A stretch of 64,000 bases of DNA from Fagopyrum homotropicum (GCA_033239125.1 BSWB01000004.1:84286501-84350500); one strand, 5' to 3'. Positions 1 to 14,420 are shown, counted from the first letter of the stretch. Notes: generated from the letters alone by a model not told the origin. Program-made: numbers and translations.

Positions 1-2880
1 TCGTCGGGCATGACAAAGCCTTTGTCGGGCATGGCAAGGCCTGCGTCGGGTGTGGAAACGCCATCGTCGGGCATGACAAGCCTAGCTTCGGGCATGGCAA
101 GGCCATCGTCGGGTATGACAAAGCCATCGTCGGGCATGAAAAGCCATTCTCGGACATGGCGACGCCATCGTCGGGCATGACAAGGCCAACGTCGCGCATG
201 CCAAGGTTATGACAACGCAACTCTCGGACATGACAAGGACATCGTCGGGCATGGCAAGGCAATCGTCGGGCATGACAAGGAAACTCTCGGACATGACCAT
301 GCCATCGTCGGGAATGACAATGCCATCGTCGGGCATGACAAGGCAACTCTCGGAAATGACCATGCCATCGTCGGGCATGACAATGCCATCGTCGGGCATG
401 ACAATGCCATCGTCGGGCATGACAAGGTCATCGTCGAGCATGACAAGGCCAGCGTCGGGAATGGCAAGGCTATCGTCTGGCATGCAAGGCCAACGTCAGG
501 CATGACAAGGCCATCATCGGGCATGACAAGGCCATGGTCGGGCATGACATGGCCATCGTCGGGCATGACAAGGGCATAGTCGGCCATGGCAAGGCCATCG
601 TCGGGCATGGCAAGGCCAGCGTCGGGCATGGCAAGGCCACCGTCGGGCATGGCAAGGCCAGCGTCGGGCATGGCAAGGCCATCGTTGGGCATGACAAGGC
701 CATCATCGGACATGAAAAGGCCATGACAATGCCACACTCGGACATGGTGAGGCCGTCGTCGGGATGACAAGGTCATGACTTGGCAACTCTCGGACATGAC
801 AAGGACAACGTCGGGCATGGCATTGCCATCGTCGGGCATGAAAAGATTATGACAATGCCTCTCTCGGACATGGCGTGACCATCGTCGGGCATGACAATGC
901 CATCGTCGGGCATGACATGGCCACTCTCGGACATGCCCATGCCATCGTCGGGCATGACAAGGCTATCGTCGGGCATCACAAGGACATCGTCGAGCATGAC
1001 AAGGCCAGCGTCGGGCATGAAAAGGCCATCGTCGGGCATGGCAAGGCCATCGTCGGGCATGCAAGGCCATCGTCGGACATGCAAGGCCATCGTCGGGCAT
1101 GACAGGGCCATCGTCGGGCATGACGTGGCCATCGTCGGGCATGACCAGGCAATCGTCAGTCATGGCAAGGCAAGCGTCGTGTATGGCAAGGGCATCGTCG
1201 GGCATGGCAAGGCAATCGTTGGGCATGACAAGGCAACTCTCGGACATTACAAGGCCAGCGCCGGGCATGACAAGGCCAACGTCGGGCATGACAAGGCCAG
1301 CGTCGGGCATGACAAGGCCAGCGTCGGGCATGACAAGGCCATCGTCGGCCATGGCAAGCCCAACGTCGGGCATGGCAAGGCCATCGTCGGGAACGCAAGG
1401 CCATCGTCGGGCATGACATGGTCATCGTCGGGTATGACAAGGCAATCGTCGGGCATGGCAAGGCCAGCGTCGGGTATGGCAAGGCCATCGTCGGGGATGA
1501 CAAGGCCAGCGTCGGGGGTGGCAACGCCATCGTCGGGCATGACAAGGCCAGCTTCGGGCATGGCAAAGCCAGCGACGGGCATGGCAAGGCCATCGTCGGG
1601 CATGCCAAGGCCATCGTCTAGCATGACAAGACCATCGTCGGGCATGACAAGGCCATGGTCGGGCTTGAGAAGGTCATCGTCGGGCATGACAAAGCCTTTG
1701 TCGGGCATGGCAAGGCCTGCGTCGGGGGTGGAAACGCCATCGTCGGGCATGACAAGGCCAGCTTCGGGCATGGCAAGGCCATCGTCGGGTATGACAAAGC
1801 CATCGTCGGGCATGAAAAGCCATTCTCGGACATGGCGACGCCATCGTCGGGCATGACAAGGCCAACGTCGCGCATGCCAAGGTTATGACAACGCAACTCT
1901 CGGACATGACAAGGACATCGTTGGGCATGGCAAGGCAATCGTCGGGCATGACAAGGCAACTCTCGGACATGACCATGCCATCGTCGGGCATGACAATGCC
2001 ATCGTCGGGCATGACAAGGCAACTCTCGGACATTACCATGCCATCGTCGGGCATGACAATGCCATCGTCGGGCATGAGAATGCCATCGTCGGGCATGACA
2101 AGGCCATCGTCGAGCATGACAAGGCCAGCGTCGTGAATGGCAAGGCTATCGTCTGGCATGACAAGGCCATCGTCGGGCATGACATGGCCATCGTCGGGCA
2201 TGACCAGGCAATCGTCGGGCATGGCAAGGTAAGCGTCGGGTATGGCAAGGGCATCGTCGGGCATGGCAAGGCAATCCTCGGGCATGACAACGCAACTCTC
2301 GGACATTACAAGGGCAGCGCCAGGCATGACAAGGCCAACGTCGGGCATGACAAGGCCAGCGTCGGGCATGACAAGGCCATCGTCGGGCATCGCAAGCCCA
2401 ACGTCGGGCATGACAAGGCCATCGTCGGGAACGCAAGGCCATCGTCGGGCATGACATGGTCATCGTCGGGTATGACAAGGCAATCGTCGGGCATGGCAAG
2501 CCCAGCGTCGGGCATGGCAAGGCCATCGTCGGGGATGACAAGGCCATTGTCGGGCATGGCAAGGCCAGCGACGGGCATGGCAAGGCCATCGTCGGGCATG
2601 CCAAGGCCATCGTCTAGCATGACAAGACCATCGTCGGGCATGACAAGGCCATGGTCGGGCTTGAGAAGGTCATCGTCGGGCATGACAAAGCCTTCATCGG
2701 GCATGGCAAGGCCAGCGTCGGGGGTGGCAACGCCATCGTCGGGCATGACAAGGCCAGCTTCGGGCATGGCAAGGCCATCGTCGGGTATGACAAAGCCATC
2801 GTCGGGCATGAAAAGCCATTCTCGGACATGGCGACGCCATCGTCGGGCATGACAAGGCCAACGTCGCGCATGCCAAGGTT
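1..2880 (+). repeat. HOR of about 2.67 kb, copy a (5' end cut by window edge)
   Basis: The segment contains P at 209, Q at 767 and P at 1885. It matches 2881-5530 at a displacement of 2672-2678 bp up to about 1.4 kb and 2657 bp from about 1.4 kb, the difference being one monomer (21 bp). It reads as a Q-containing half (209 to about 1.9 kb) followed by a Q-free half (about 1.9-2.9 kb). No gene is seen. Confidence 0.8.
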
Positions 2881-5747
2881 ATGACAACGCAACTCTCGGA
2901 CATGACAAGGACATCGTCGGGCATGGCAAGGCAATCGTCGGGCATGACAAGGCAACTCTCGGACATGACCATGCCATCGTCGGGAATGACAATGCCATCG
3001 TCGGGCATGACAAGGCAACTCTCGGACATGACCATGCCATCGTCGGGCATGACAATGCCATCGTCGGGCATGACAATGCCATCGTCGGGCATGACAACGC
3101 CATCGTCGAGCATGACAAGGCCAGCGTCGGGAATGGCAAGGCTATCGTCTGGCATGCAAGGCCAACGTCGAGCATGACAAGGCCATCATCGGGCATGACA
3201 AGGCCATGGTCGGGCATGACATGGCCATCGTCGGGCATGACATGGCCATCGTCGGGCATGACAAGGGCATAGTCGGCCATGGCAAGGCCACCGTCGGGCA
3301 TGGCAAGGCCACTGTCGGGCATGGCAAGGCCAGCGTCGGGCATGGCATGGCCATCGTTGGGCATGACAAGTCCATCATCGGACATGAAAAGGCCATGGCA
3401 AGGCCATGGTCACGCTCGGACATGGCGAGGCCGTCGTCGGGATGACAAGGTCATGACTTGGAAACTCTCGGACATGACAAGGACAACGTCGGGCATGGCA
3501 TTGCCATCGTCGGGCATGAAATGATTATGACAATGCCTCTCTCGGACATGGCGTGACCATCGTCGGGCATGACAATGCCATCGTCGGGCATGACATGGCC
3601 ACTCTCGGACATGCCCATGCCATCGTCGGGCATGACAAGGCCATCGTCGGGCATCACAAGGCCATCGTCGAGCATGACAAGGCCAGCGTCGGGCATGAAA
3701 AGGCCATCGTCGGGCATGGCAAGGCCATCGTCGGGCATGCAAGGCCATCGTCGGACATGCAAGGCCATCGTCGGTCATGACAGGGCCATCGTCGGGCATG
3801 ACGTGGCCATCGTCGGGCATGACCAGGCAATCGTCGGGCATGGCAAGGCAAGCGTCGTGTATGGCAAGGGCATCGTCGGGCATGGCAAGGCAATCGTCGG
3901 GCATGACAAGGCAACTCTCGGACATTACAAGGCCAGCGCCGGGCATGACAAGGCCAACGTCGGGCATGACAAGGCCAGCGTCGGGCATGACAAGGCCATC
4001 GTCGGGCATGGCAAGCCCAACGTCGGGCATGGCAAGGCCATCGTCGGGAACGCAAGGCCATCGTCGGGCATGACATGGTCATCGTCAGGTATGACAAGGC
4101 AATCGTCGGGCATGGAAAGGCCAGCGTCGGGTATGGCAAGGCCATCGTTGGGGATGACAAGGCCAGCGTCGGGGGTGGCAACGCCATCGTCGGGCATGAC
4201 AAGGCCAGCTTCGGGCATGGCAAAGCCAATGACGGGCATGGCAAGGCCATCGTCGGGCATGCCAAGGCCATCGTCTAGCATGACAAGACCATCGTCGGGC
4301 ATGACAAGGCCATGGTCGGGCTTGAGAAGGTCATCGTCGGGCATGACAAAGCCTTTGTCGGGCATGGCAAGGCCAGCGTCGGGGGTGGAAACGCCATCGT
4401 CGGGCATGACAAGGCCAGCTTCGGGCATGGCAAGGCCATCGTCGGGTATGACAAAGCCATCGTCGGGCATGAAAAGCTATTCTCGGACATGGCGACGCCA
4501 TCGTCGGGCATGACAAGGCCAACGTCGCGCATGCCAAGGTTATGACAACGCAACTCTCGGACATGACAAGGACATCGTTGGGCATGGCAAGGCAATCGTC
4601 GGGCATGACAAGGCAACTCTCGGACATGACCATGCCATCGTCGGGCATGACAATGCCATCGTCGGGCATGACAAGGCAACTCTCGGACATGACCATGCCA
4701 TCGTCGGGCATGACAATGCCATCGTCGGGCATGACAATGCCATCGTCGGGCATGACAAGGCCATCGTCGAGCATGACAAGGCCAGCGTCGGGAATGGCAA
4801 GGCTATCGTCTGGCATGACAAGGCCATCGTCGGGCATGACATGGCCATCGTCGGGCATGACCAGGCAATCGTCGGGCATGGCAAGGCAAGCGTCGGGTAT
4901 GGCAAGGGCATCGTCGGGCATGGCAAGGCAATCCTCGGGCATGACAAGGCAACTCTCGGACATTACAAGGCTAGCGCCAGGCATGACAAGGCCAACGTCG
5001 GGCATGACAAGGCCAGCGTCGGGCATGACAAGGCCATCGTCGGGCATCGCAAGCCCAACGTCGGGCATGACAAGGCCATCGTCGGGAACGCAAGGCCATC
5101 GTCGGGCATGACATGGTCATCGTCGGGTATGATAAGGCAATCGTCGGGCATGGCAAGCCCAGCGTCGGGCATGGCAAGGCCATCGTCGGGGATGACAAGG
5201 CCATTGTCGGGCATGGCAAGGCCAGCGACGGGCATGGCAAGGCCATCGTCGGGCATGCCAAGGCCATCGTCTAGCATGACAAGACCATCGTCGGGCATGA
5301 CAAGGCCATGGTCGGGCTTGAGAAGGTCATCGTCGGGCATGACAAAGCCTTCGTCGGGCATGGCAAGGCCAGCGTCGGGGGTGGCATTGCCATCGTCGGG
5401 CATGGCAAGGCCAGCTTCGGGCATGGCAAAGCCAGCGACTGGCATGGCATGGCCATCGTCGGGCATGCCAAGGCCATCGTCTAGCATGACAAGACCATCG
5501 TCGGGCATGACAAGGCCATGGTCGGGCTTGAGAAGGTCATCGTCGGGCATGACAAAGCCTTTGTCGGGCATGGCAAGGCCTGCGTCGGGGTTGGAAACGC
5601 CATCGTCGGGCATGACAAGGCCAGCTTCGGGCATGGCAAGGCCATCGTCGGGTATGACAAAGCCATCGTCGGGCATGAAAAGCCATTCTCGGACATGGCG
5701 ACGCCATCGTCGGGCATGACAAGGCCAACGTCGCGCATGCCAAGGTT
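2881..5747 (+). repeat. HOR of 2867 bp, copy b
   Basis: It runs from P at 2881 to P at 5748 and contains Q at 3445 and P at 4542. The same order of variant monomers occurs in copy a and in the first part of the next block: 2651 matches 5518 and 3142 matches 6009, both at displacement 2867. The tail (about 5270-5480) contains an extra 210-bp, 10-monomer duplication of the GGGCTTGAGAAGG block. That accounts for the length difference from the 2657-bp displacement. Confidence 0.8.
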
Positions 5748-8700
5748 ATGACAACGCAACTCTCGGACATGACAAGGACATCGTCGGGCATGGCAAGGCA
5801 ATCGTCGGGCATGACAAGGCAACTCTCGGACATGACCATGCCATCGTCGGGAATGACAATGCCATCGTCGGGCATGACAAGGCAACTCTCGGACATGACC
5901 ATGCCATCGTCGGGCATGACAATGCCATCGTCGGGCATGACAATGCCATCGTCGGGCATGACAACGCCATCGTCGAGCATGACAAGGCCAGCGTCGGGAA
6001 TGGCAAGGCTATCGTCTGGCATGCAAGACCAACGTCGACCATGACAAGGCCATCATCGGGCATGACAAGGCCATGGTCGGGCATGACATGGCCATCGTCG
6101 GGCATGACAAGGGCATAGTCGGCCATGGCAAGGCCAGCGTCGGGCATGGCAAGGCCAGCGTCGGGCATGGCAAGGCCACTGTCGGGCATGGCAAGGCCAG
6201 CGTCGGGCATGGCATGGCCATCGTTGGGCATGACAAGTCCATCATCGGACATGAAAAGGCCATGACAATGCCACGCTCGGACATGGCGAGGCCGTCGTCG
6301 GGATGACAAGGTCATGACTTGGAAACTCTCGGACATGACAAGGACAACGTCGGGCATGGCATTGCCATCGTCGGGCATGAAAAGATTATGACAATGCCTC
6401 TCTCGGACATGGCGTGACCATCGTCGGGCATGACAATGCCATCGTCGGGCATGACATGGCCACTCTCGGACATGCCCATGCCATCGTCGGGCATGACAAG
6501 GCCATCGTCGGGCATCACAAGGCCATCGTCGAGCATGACAAGGCCAGCGTCGGGCATGAAAAGGCCATCGTCGGGCATGGCAAGGCCATCGTCGGGCATG
6601 CAAGGCCATCGTCGGACATGCAAGGCCATCGTCGGTCATGACAGGGCCATCGTCGGGCATGACGTGGCCATCGTCGGGCATGACCAGGCAATCGTCGGGC
6701 ATGGCAAGGCAAGCGTCGTGTATGGCAAGGGCATCGTCGGGCATGGCAAGGCAATCGTCGGGCATGACAAGGCAACTCTCGGACATTACAAGGCCAGCGC
6801 CGGGCATGACAAGGCCACCGTCGGGCATGACAAGGCCAGCGTCGGGCATGACAAGGCCATCGTCGGGCATGGCAAGCCCAACGTCGGGCATGGCAAGGCC
6901 ATCGTCGGGAACGCAAGGCCATCGTCGGGCATGACATGGTCATCGTCAGGTATGACAAGGCAATCGTCGGGCATGGCAAGGCCAGCGTCGGGTATGGCAA
7001 GGCCATCGTCGGGGATGACAAGGCCAGCGTCGGGGGGTGGCAACGCCATCGTCGGGCATGACAAGGCCAGCGTCGGGCATGGCAAAGCCAGCGACGGGCA
7101 TGGCAAGGCCATCGTCGGGCATGCCAAGGCCATCGTCTAGCATGACAAGACCATCGTCGGGCATGGCAAGGCCATGGTCGGGCTTGAGAAGGTCATCGTC
7201 GGGCATGACAAAGCCTTTGTCGGGCATGGCAAGGCCTGCGTCGGGGGGGGAAACGCCATCGTCGGGCATGACAAGGCCAGCTTCGGGCATGGCAAGGCCA
7301 TCGTCGGGTATGACCAAGCCATCGTCGGGCATGAAAAGCCATTCTCGGACATGGCGACGCCATCGTCGGGCATGACAAGGCCAACGTCGCGCATGCCAAG
7401 GTTATGACAACGCAACTCTCGGACATGACAAGGACATCGTCGGGCATGGCAAGGCAATCGTCGGGCATGACAAGGCAACTCTCGGACATGACCATGCCAT
7501 CGTCGGGCATGACAATGCCATCGTCGGGCATGACAAGGCAACTCTCGGACATGACCATGCCATCGTCGGGCATGACAATGCCATCGTCGGGCATGACAAT
7601 GCCATTGTCGGGCATGACAAGGCCATCGTCGAGCATGACAAGGCCAGCGTCGGGAATGGCAAGGCTATCGTCTGGCATGACAAGGCCATCGTCGGGCATG
7701 ACATGGCCATCGTCGGGCATGACCAGGCAATCGTCGGGCATGGTAAGGCAAGCGTCGGGTATGGCAAGGGCATCGTCGGGCATGACAACGCCATCGTCGA
7801 GCATGACAAGGCCAGCGTCGGGAATGGCAAGGCTATCGTTTGGCATGCAAGGCCAACGTCGAGCATGACAACGCCATCATCGGGCATGACAAGGCCATGG
7901 TCGGGCATGACATGGCCATCATCGGGCATGACAAGGGCATAGTCGGCCATGGCAAGGCCAGCGTCGGGCATGGCAAGGCCAGCGTCGGGCATGGCAAGGC
8001 CACTGTCGGGCATGGCAAGGCCAGCGTCGGGCATGGCAAGGCCATCGTTGGGCATGACAAGGCCATCATCGGACATGAAAAGGCCATGACAATGCCACGC
8101 TCGGACATGGCGAGGCCGTCGTCGGGATGACAAGGTCATGACTTGGAAACTCTCGGACATGACAAGGACAACGTCGGGCATGGCATTGCCATCGTCGGGC
8201 ATGAAAAGATTATGACAATGCCTCTCTCGGACATGGCGTGACCATCATCGGGCATGACAATGCCATCGTCGGGCATGACATGGCCACTCTCGGACATGCC
8301 CATGCCATCGTCGGGCATGACAAGGCCATCGTCGGGCATCACAAGGCCATCGTCGAGCATGACAAGGCCAGCGTCGGGCATGAAAAGGCCATCGTCGGGC
8401 ATGGCAAGGCCATCGTCGGGCATGCAAGGCCATCGTCGGACATGGAAGGCCATCGTCGGGCATGACAGGGCCATCGTCGGGCATGACGTGGCCATCGTCG
8501 GGCATGACCAGGCAATCGTCGGGCATGGCAAGGCAAGCGTCGTGTATGGCAAGGGCATCGTCGGGCATGGCAAGGCAATCGTCGGGCATGACAACGCAAC
8601 TCTCGGACATTACAAGGCCAGCGCCGGGCATGACAAGGCCAACGTCGGGCATGACAAGGCCAGCGTCGGGCATGACAAGGCCATCGTCGGGCATGGCAAG

Positions 8701-10411
8701 CCCAACGTCGGGCATGGCAAGGCCATCGTCGGGAACGCAAGGCCATCGTCGGGCATGACATGGTCATCGTCGGGTATGACAAGGCAATCGTCGGGCATGG
8801 CAAGGCCAGCGTCGGGTATGGCAAGGCCATCGTCGGGGATGACAAGGCCAGCGTCGGGGGTGGCAACGCCATCGTCGGGCATGACAAGGCCAGCTTCGGG
8901 CATGGCAAAGCCAGCGACGGGCATGGCAAGGCCATCGTCGGGCATGCCACGGCCATCGTCTAGCATGACAAGACCATCGTCGGGCATGACAAGGCCATGG
9001 TCGGGCTTGAGAAGGTCATCGTCGGGCATGACAAAGCCTTTGTCGGGCATGGCAAGGCCTGCGTCGGGGGTGGAAACGCCATCGTCGGGCATGACAAGGC
9101 CAGCTTCGGGCATGGCAAGGCCATCGTCGGGTATGACAAAGCCATCGTCGGGCATGAAAAGCCATTCTCGGACATGGCGACGCCATCGTCGGGCATGACA
9201 AGGCCAACGTCGCGCATGCCAAGGTTATGACAACGCCACTCTCGGACATGACAAGGACATCGTCGGGCATGGCAAGACAATCGTCGGGCATGACAAGGCA
9301 ACTCTCGGACATGGCCATGCCATCGTCGGGCATGACAATGCCATCGTCGGGCATGACAAGGCAACTCTCGGACATGACCATGCCATCGTCGGGCATGACA
9401 ATGCCATCGTCGGGCATGACAATGCCATTGTCGGGCATGACAAGGCCATCGTCGAGCATGACAAGGCCAGCGTCGGGAATGGCAAGGCTATCGTCTGGCA
9501 TGACAAGGCCATCGTCGGGCATGACATGGCCATCGTCGGGCATGACCAGGCAATCGTCGGGCATGGCAAGGCAAGCGTCGGGTATGGCAAGGGCATCGTC
9601 GGGCATGGCAAGGCAATCCTCGGGCATGACAAGGCAACTCTCGGACATTACAAGGCCAGCGCCAGGCATGACAAGGCCAACGTCGGGCATGACAAGGCCA
9701 GCGTCGGGCATGACAAGGCCATCGTCGGGCATGACAAGGCCATCGTCGGGAACGCAAGGCCATCGTCGGGCATGACATGGTCATCGTCGGGTATGACAAG
9801 GCAATCGTCGGGCATGGCAAGCCCAGCGTCGGGCATGGCAAGGCCATCGTTGGGGATGACAAGGCCATTGTCGGGCATGGCAAGGCCAGCGACGGGCATG
9901 GCAAGGCCATCGTCGGGCATGCCAAGGCCATCCTCTAGCATGACAAGACCATCGTCGGGCATGACAAGGCCATGGTCGGGCTTGAGAAGGTCATCGTCGG
10001 GCATGACAAAGCCTTCGTCGGGCATGGCAAGGCCAGCGTCGGGGGTGGCAACGCCATCGTCGGGCATGGCAAGGCCAGCTTCGGGCATGGCAAAGCCAGC
10101 GACGGGCATGGCAAGGCCATGGTCGGGCATGCCAAGGCCATCGTCTAGCATGACAAGACCATCGTCGGGCATGACAAGGCCATGGTCGGGCTTGAGAAGG
10201 TCATCGTCGGGCATGACAAAGCCTTTGTCGGGCATGGCAAGGCCTGCGTCGGGGGTGGAAACGCCATCGTCGGGCATGACAAGGCCAGCTTCGGGCATGG
10301 CAAGGCCATCGTCGGGTATGACAAAGCCATCGTCGGGCATGAAAAGCCATTCTCGGACATGGCGACGCCATCGTCGGGCATGACAAGGCCAACGTCGCGC
10401 ATGCCAAGGTT
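5748..10411 (+). repeat. 4.66-kb superrepeat, copy 1
   Basis: It contains P at 5748, 7404 and 9227, and Q at 6306 and 8130. The variant order matches 10412-14400 at displacements of 4664, then 4601, then 4600, then 4621 bp. Each step is explained by a visible small indel: three monomers missing in the second copy near 10.5 kb; one extra G in the G6 run near 7031; and one monomer missing in this copy near 9.73 kb. The 1823-bp spacing of P 7404 to 9227 recurs as 12004 to 13827. Confidence 0.85.
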
Positions 10412-13400
10412 ATGACAACGCAACTCTCGGACATGACAAGGACATCGTCGGGCATGGCAAGGCAATCGTCGGGCATGACAAGGCAACTCTCGGACATGAC
10501 CATGCCATCGTCGGGCATGACAATGCCATCGTCGGGCATGACAATGCCATCGTCGGGCATGACAACGCCATCGTCGAGCATGACAAGGCCAGCGTCGGGA
10601 ATGGCAAGGCTATCGTCTGGCATGCAAGGCCAACGTCGGGCATGACAAGGCCATCATCGGGCATGACAAGGCCATGGTCGGGCATGACATGGCCATCGTC
10701 GGGCATGACAAGGGCATAGTCGGCCATGGCAAGGCCAGCGTCGGGCATGGCAAGGCGAGCGTCGGGCATGGCAAGGCCACTGTCGGGCATGGCAAGGCCA
10801 GCGTCGGGCATGGCAAGGCCATCGTTGGGCATGACAAGTCCATCATCGGACATGAAAAGGCCATGACAATGCCACGCTCGGACATGGCGAGGCCGTCGTC
10901 GGGATGACAAGGTCATGACTTGGAAACTCTCGGACATGACAAGGACAACGTCGGGCATGGCATTGCCATCGTCGGGCATGAAAAGATTATGACAATGCCT
11001 CTCTCGGACATGGCGTGACCATCGTCGGGCATGACAATGCCATCGTCGGGCATGACATGGCCACTCTCGGACATGCCCATGCCATCGTCGGGCATGACAA
11101 GGCCATCGTCGGGCATCACAAGGCCATCGTCGAGCATGACAAGGCCAGCGTCGGGCATGAAAAGGCCATCGTCGGGCATGGCAAGGCCATCGTCGGGCAT
11201 GCCAGGCCATCGTCGGACATGCAAGGCCATCGTCGGGCATGACAGGGCCATCGTCGGGCATGACGTGGCCATCGTCGGGCATGACCAGGCAATCGTCGGG
11301 CATGGCAAGGCAAGCGTCGTGTATGGCAAGGGCATCGTCGGGCATGGCAAGGCAATCGTCGGGCATGACAAGGCAACTCTCGGACATTACAAGGCCAGCG
11401 CCGGGCATGACAAGGCCAACGTCGGGCATGACAAGGCCAGCGTCGGGCATGACAAGGCCATCGTCGGGCATGGCAAGCCCAACGTCGGGCATGGCAAGGC
11501 CATCGTCGGGAATGCAAGGCCATCGTCGGGCATGACATGGTCATCGTCAGGTATGACAAGGCAATCATCGGGCATGGCAAGGCCAGCGTCGGGTATGGCA
11601 AGGCCATCGTCGGGGATGACAAGGCCAGCGTCGGGGGTGGCAACGCCATCGTCGGGCATGACAAGGCCAGCTTCGGGCATGGCAAAGCCAGCGACGGGCA
11701 TGGCAAGGCCATCGTCGGGCATGCCAAGGCCATCGTCTAGCATGACAAGACCATCGTCGGGCATGACAAGGCCATGGTCGGGCTTGAGAAGGTCATCGTC
11801 GGGCATGACAAAGCCTTTGTCGGGCATGGCAAGGCCTGCGTCGGGGGTGGAAACGCCATCGTCGGGCATGACAAGGCCAGCTTCGGGCATGGCAAGGCCA
11901 TCGTCGGGAATGACCAAGCCATCGTCGGGCATGAAAAGCCATTCTCGGACATGGCGACGCCATCGTCGGGCATGACAAGGCCAACGTCGCGCATGCCAAG
12001 GTTATGACAACGCAACTCTCGGACATGACAAGGACATCGTCGGGCATGGCAAGGCAATCGTCGGGCATGACAAGGCAACTCTCGGACATGACCATGCCAT
12101 CGTCGGGCATGACAATGCCATCGTCGGGCATGACAAGGCAACTCTCGGACATGACCATGCCATCGTCGGGCATGTTATTGCCATCGTCGGGCATGACAAT
12201 GCCATTGTCGGGCATGACAAGGCCATCGTCGAGCATGACAAGGCCAGCGTCGGGAATGGCAAGGCTATCGTCTGGCATGACAAGGCCATCGTCGGGCATG
12301 ACATGGCCATCGTCGGGCATGACCAGGCAATCGTCGGGCATGGCAAGGCAAGCGTCGGGTATGGCAAGGGCATCGTCGGGCATGACAACGCCATCGTCGA
12401 GCATGACAAGGCCAGCGTCGGGAATGGTAAGGCTATCGTCTGGCATGCAAGGCCAAAGTCGAGCATGACAACGCCATCATCGGGCATGACAAGGCCATGG
12501 TCGGGCATGACATGGCCATCGTCGGGCATGACAAGGGCATAGTCGGCCATGGCAAGGCCAGCGTCGGGCATGGCAAGGCCAGCGTCGGGCATGGCAAGGC
12601 CACTGTCGGGCATGGCAAGGCCAGCGTCGGGCATGGCAAGGCCATCGTTGGGCATGACAAGGCCATCATCGGACATGAAAAGGCCATGACAATGCCACGC
12701 TCGGACATGGCGAGGCCGTCGTCGGGATGACAAGGTCATGACTTGGAAACTCTCGGACATGACAAGGACAACGTCGGGCATGGCATTGCCATCGTCGGGC
12801 ATGAAAAGATTATGACAATGCCTCTCTCGGACATGGCGTGACCATCGTCGGGCATGACAATGCCATCGTCGGGCATGACATGGCCACTCTCGGACATGCC
12901 CATGCCATCGTCGGGCATGACAAGGCCATCGTCGGGCATCACAAGGCCATCGTCGAGCATGACAAGGCCAGCGTCGGGCATGAAAAGGCCATCGTCGGGC
13001 ATGGCAAGGCCATCGTCGGGCATGCAAGGCCATCGTCGGACATGGAAGGCCATCGTCGGGCATGACAGGGCCATCGTCGGGCATGACGTGGCCATCGTCG
13101 GGCATGACCAGGCAATCGTCGGGCATGGCAAGGCAAGCGTCGTGTATGGCAAGGGCATCGTCGGGCATGGCAAGGCAATCGTCGGGCATGACAAGGCAAC
13201 TCTCGGACATTACAAGGCCAACGCCGGGCATGACAAGGCCAACGTCGGGCATGACAAGGCCAGCGTCGGGCATGACAAGGCCATCGTCGGGCATGGCAAG
13301 CCCAACGTCGGGCATGGCAAGGCCATCGTCGGGAACGCAAGGCCATCGTCGGGCATGACATGGTCATCGTCGGGTATGACAAGGCAATCGTCGGGCATGG

Positions 13401-14420
13401 CAAGGCCAGCGTCGGGTATGGCAAGGCCATTTTCGGGGATGACAAGGCCAGCGTCGGGGGTGGCAACGCCATCGTCGGGCATGACAAGGCCAGCTTCGGG
13501 CATGGCAAAGCCAGCGACGGGCATGGCAAGGCCATCGTCGGGCATGCCACGGCCATCGTCTAGCATGACAAGACCATCGTCGGGCATGACAAGGCCATGG
13601 TCGGGCTTGAGAAGGTCATCGTCGGGCATGACAAAGCCTTTGTCGGGCATGGCAAGGCCTGCGTCGGGGGTGGAAACGCCATCGTCGGGCATGACAAGGC
13701 CAGCTTCGGGCATGGCAAGGCCATCGTCGGGTATGACAAAGCCATCGTCGGGCATGAAAAGCCATTCTCGGACATGGCGACGCCATCGTCGGGCATGACA
13801 AGGCCAACGTCGCGCATGCCAAGGTTATGACAACGCCACTCTCGGACATGACAAGGACATCGTCGGGCATGGCAAGACAATCGTCGGGCATGACAAGGCA
13901 ACTCTCGGACATGACCATGCCATCGTCGGGCATGACAATGCCATCGTCGGGCATGACAAGGCAACTCTCGGACATGACCATGCCATCGTCGGGCATGACA
14001 ATGCCATCGTCGGGCATGACAATGCCATTGTCGGGCATGACAAGGCCATCGTCGAGCATGACAAGGCCAGCGTCGGGAATGGCAAGGCTATCGTCTGGCA
14101 TGACAAGGCCATCGTCGGGCATGACATGGCCATCGTCGGGCATGACCAGGCAATCGTCGGGCATGGCAAGGCAAACGTCGGGTATGGCAAGGGCATTGTC
14201 GGGCATGGCAAGGCAATCCTCGGGCATGACAAGGCAACTCTCGGACATTACAAGGCCAGCGCCAGGCAGGACAAGGCCAACGTCGGGCATGACAAGGCCA
14301 GCGTCAGGCATGACAAGGCCATCGTCGGGCATCGCAAGCCCAACGTCGGGCATGACAAGGCCATCGTCGGGAACGCAAGGCCATCGTCGGGCATGACATG
14401 GTCATCGTCGGGTATTACAA
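10412..14420 (+). repeat. 4.6-kb superrepeat, copy 2 (3' part replaced)
   Basis: It contains P at 10412, 12004 and 13827, and Q at 10907 and 12730. Homology to copy 1 at 4600-4621 bp displacement continues to about 14400. There a TATTACAAGG monomer precedes a different block rich in GGCCGGCG monomers. Local oddities are a GTTATTG monomer near 12175, where GACAATG is expected, and CCAAAGTCGAG near 12457. Confidence 0.85.

Noticed and set aside
920..945. p53-type half site GGACATGCCC in the CTCTCGGACATGCCCATGCC monomers (about 928 and homologous places)
   Set aside because: It matches the 10-base half-site pattern but arises from the repeat itself, no properly spaced partner half site was seen, and the host may not have p53.
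7025..7045. G-rich run (six G then TGG) as a quadruplex or programmed frameshift site
   Set aside because: Only one long G run is present, without the four G tracts a quadruplex needs, and there is no gene for a frameshift to act on. It is a 1-bp gain relative to the 11.63-kb copy.
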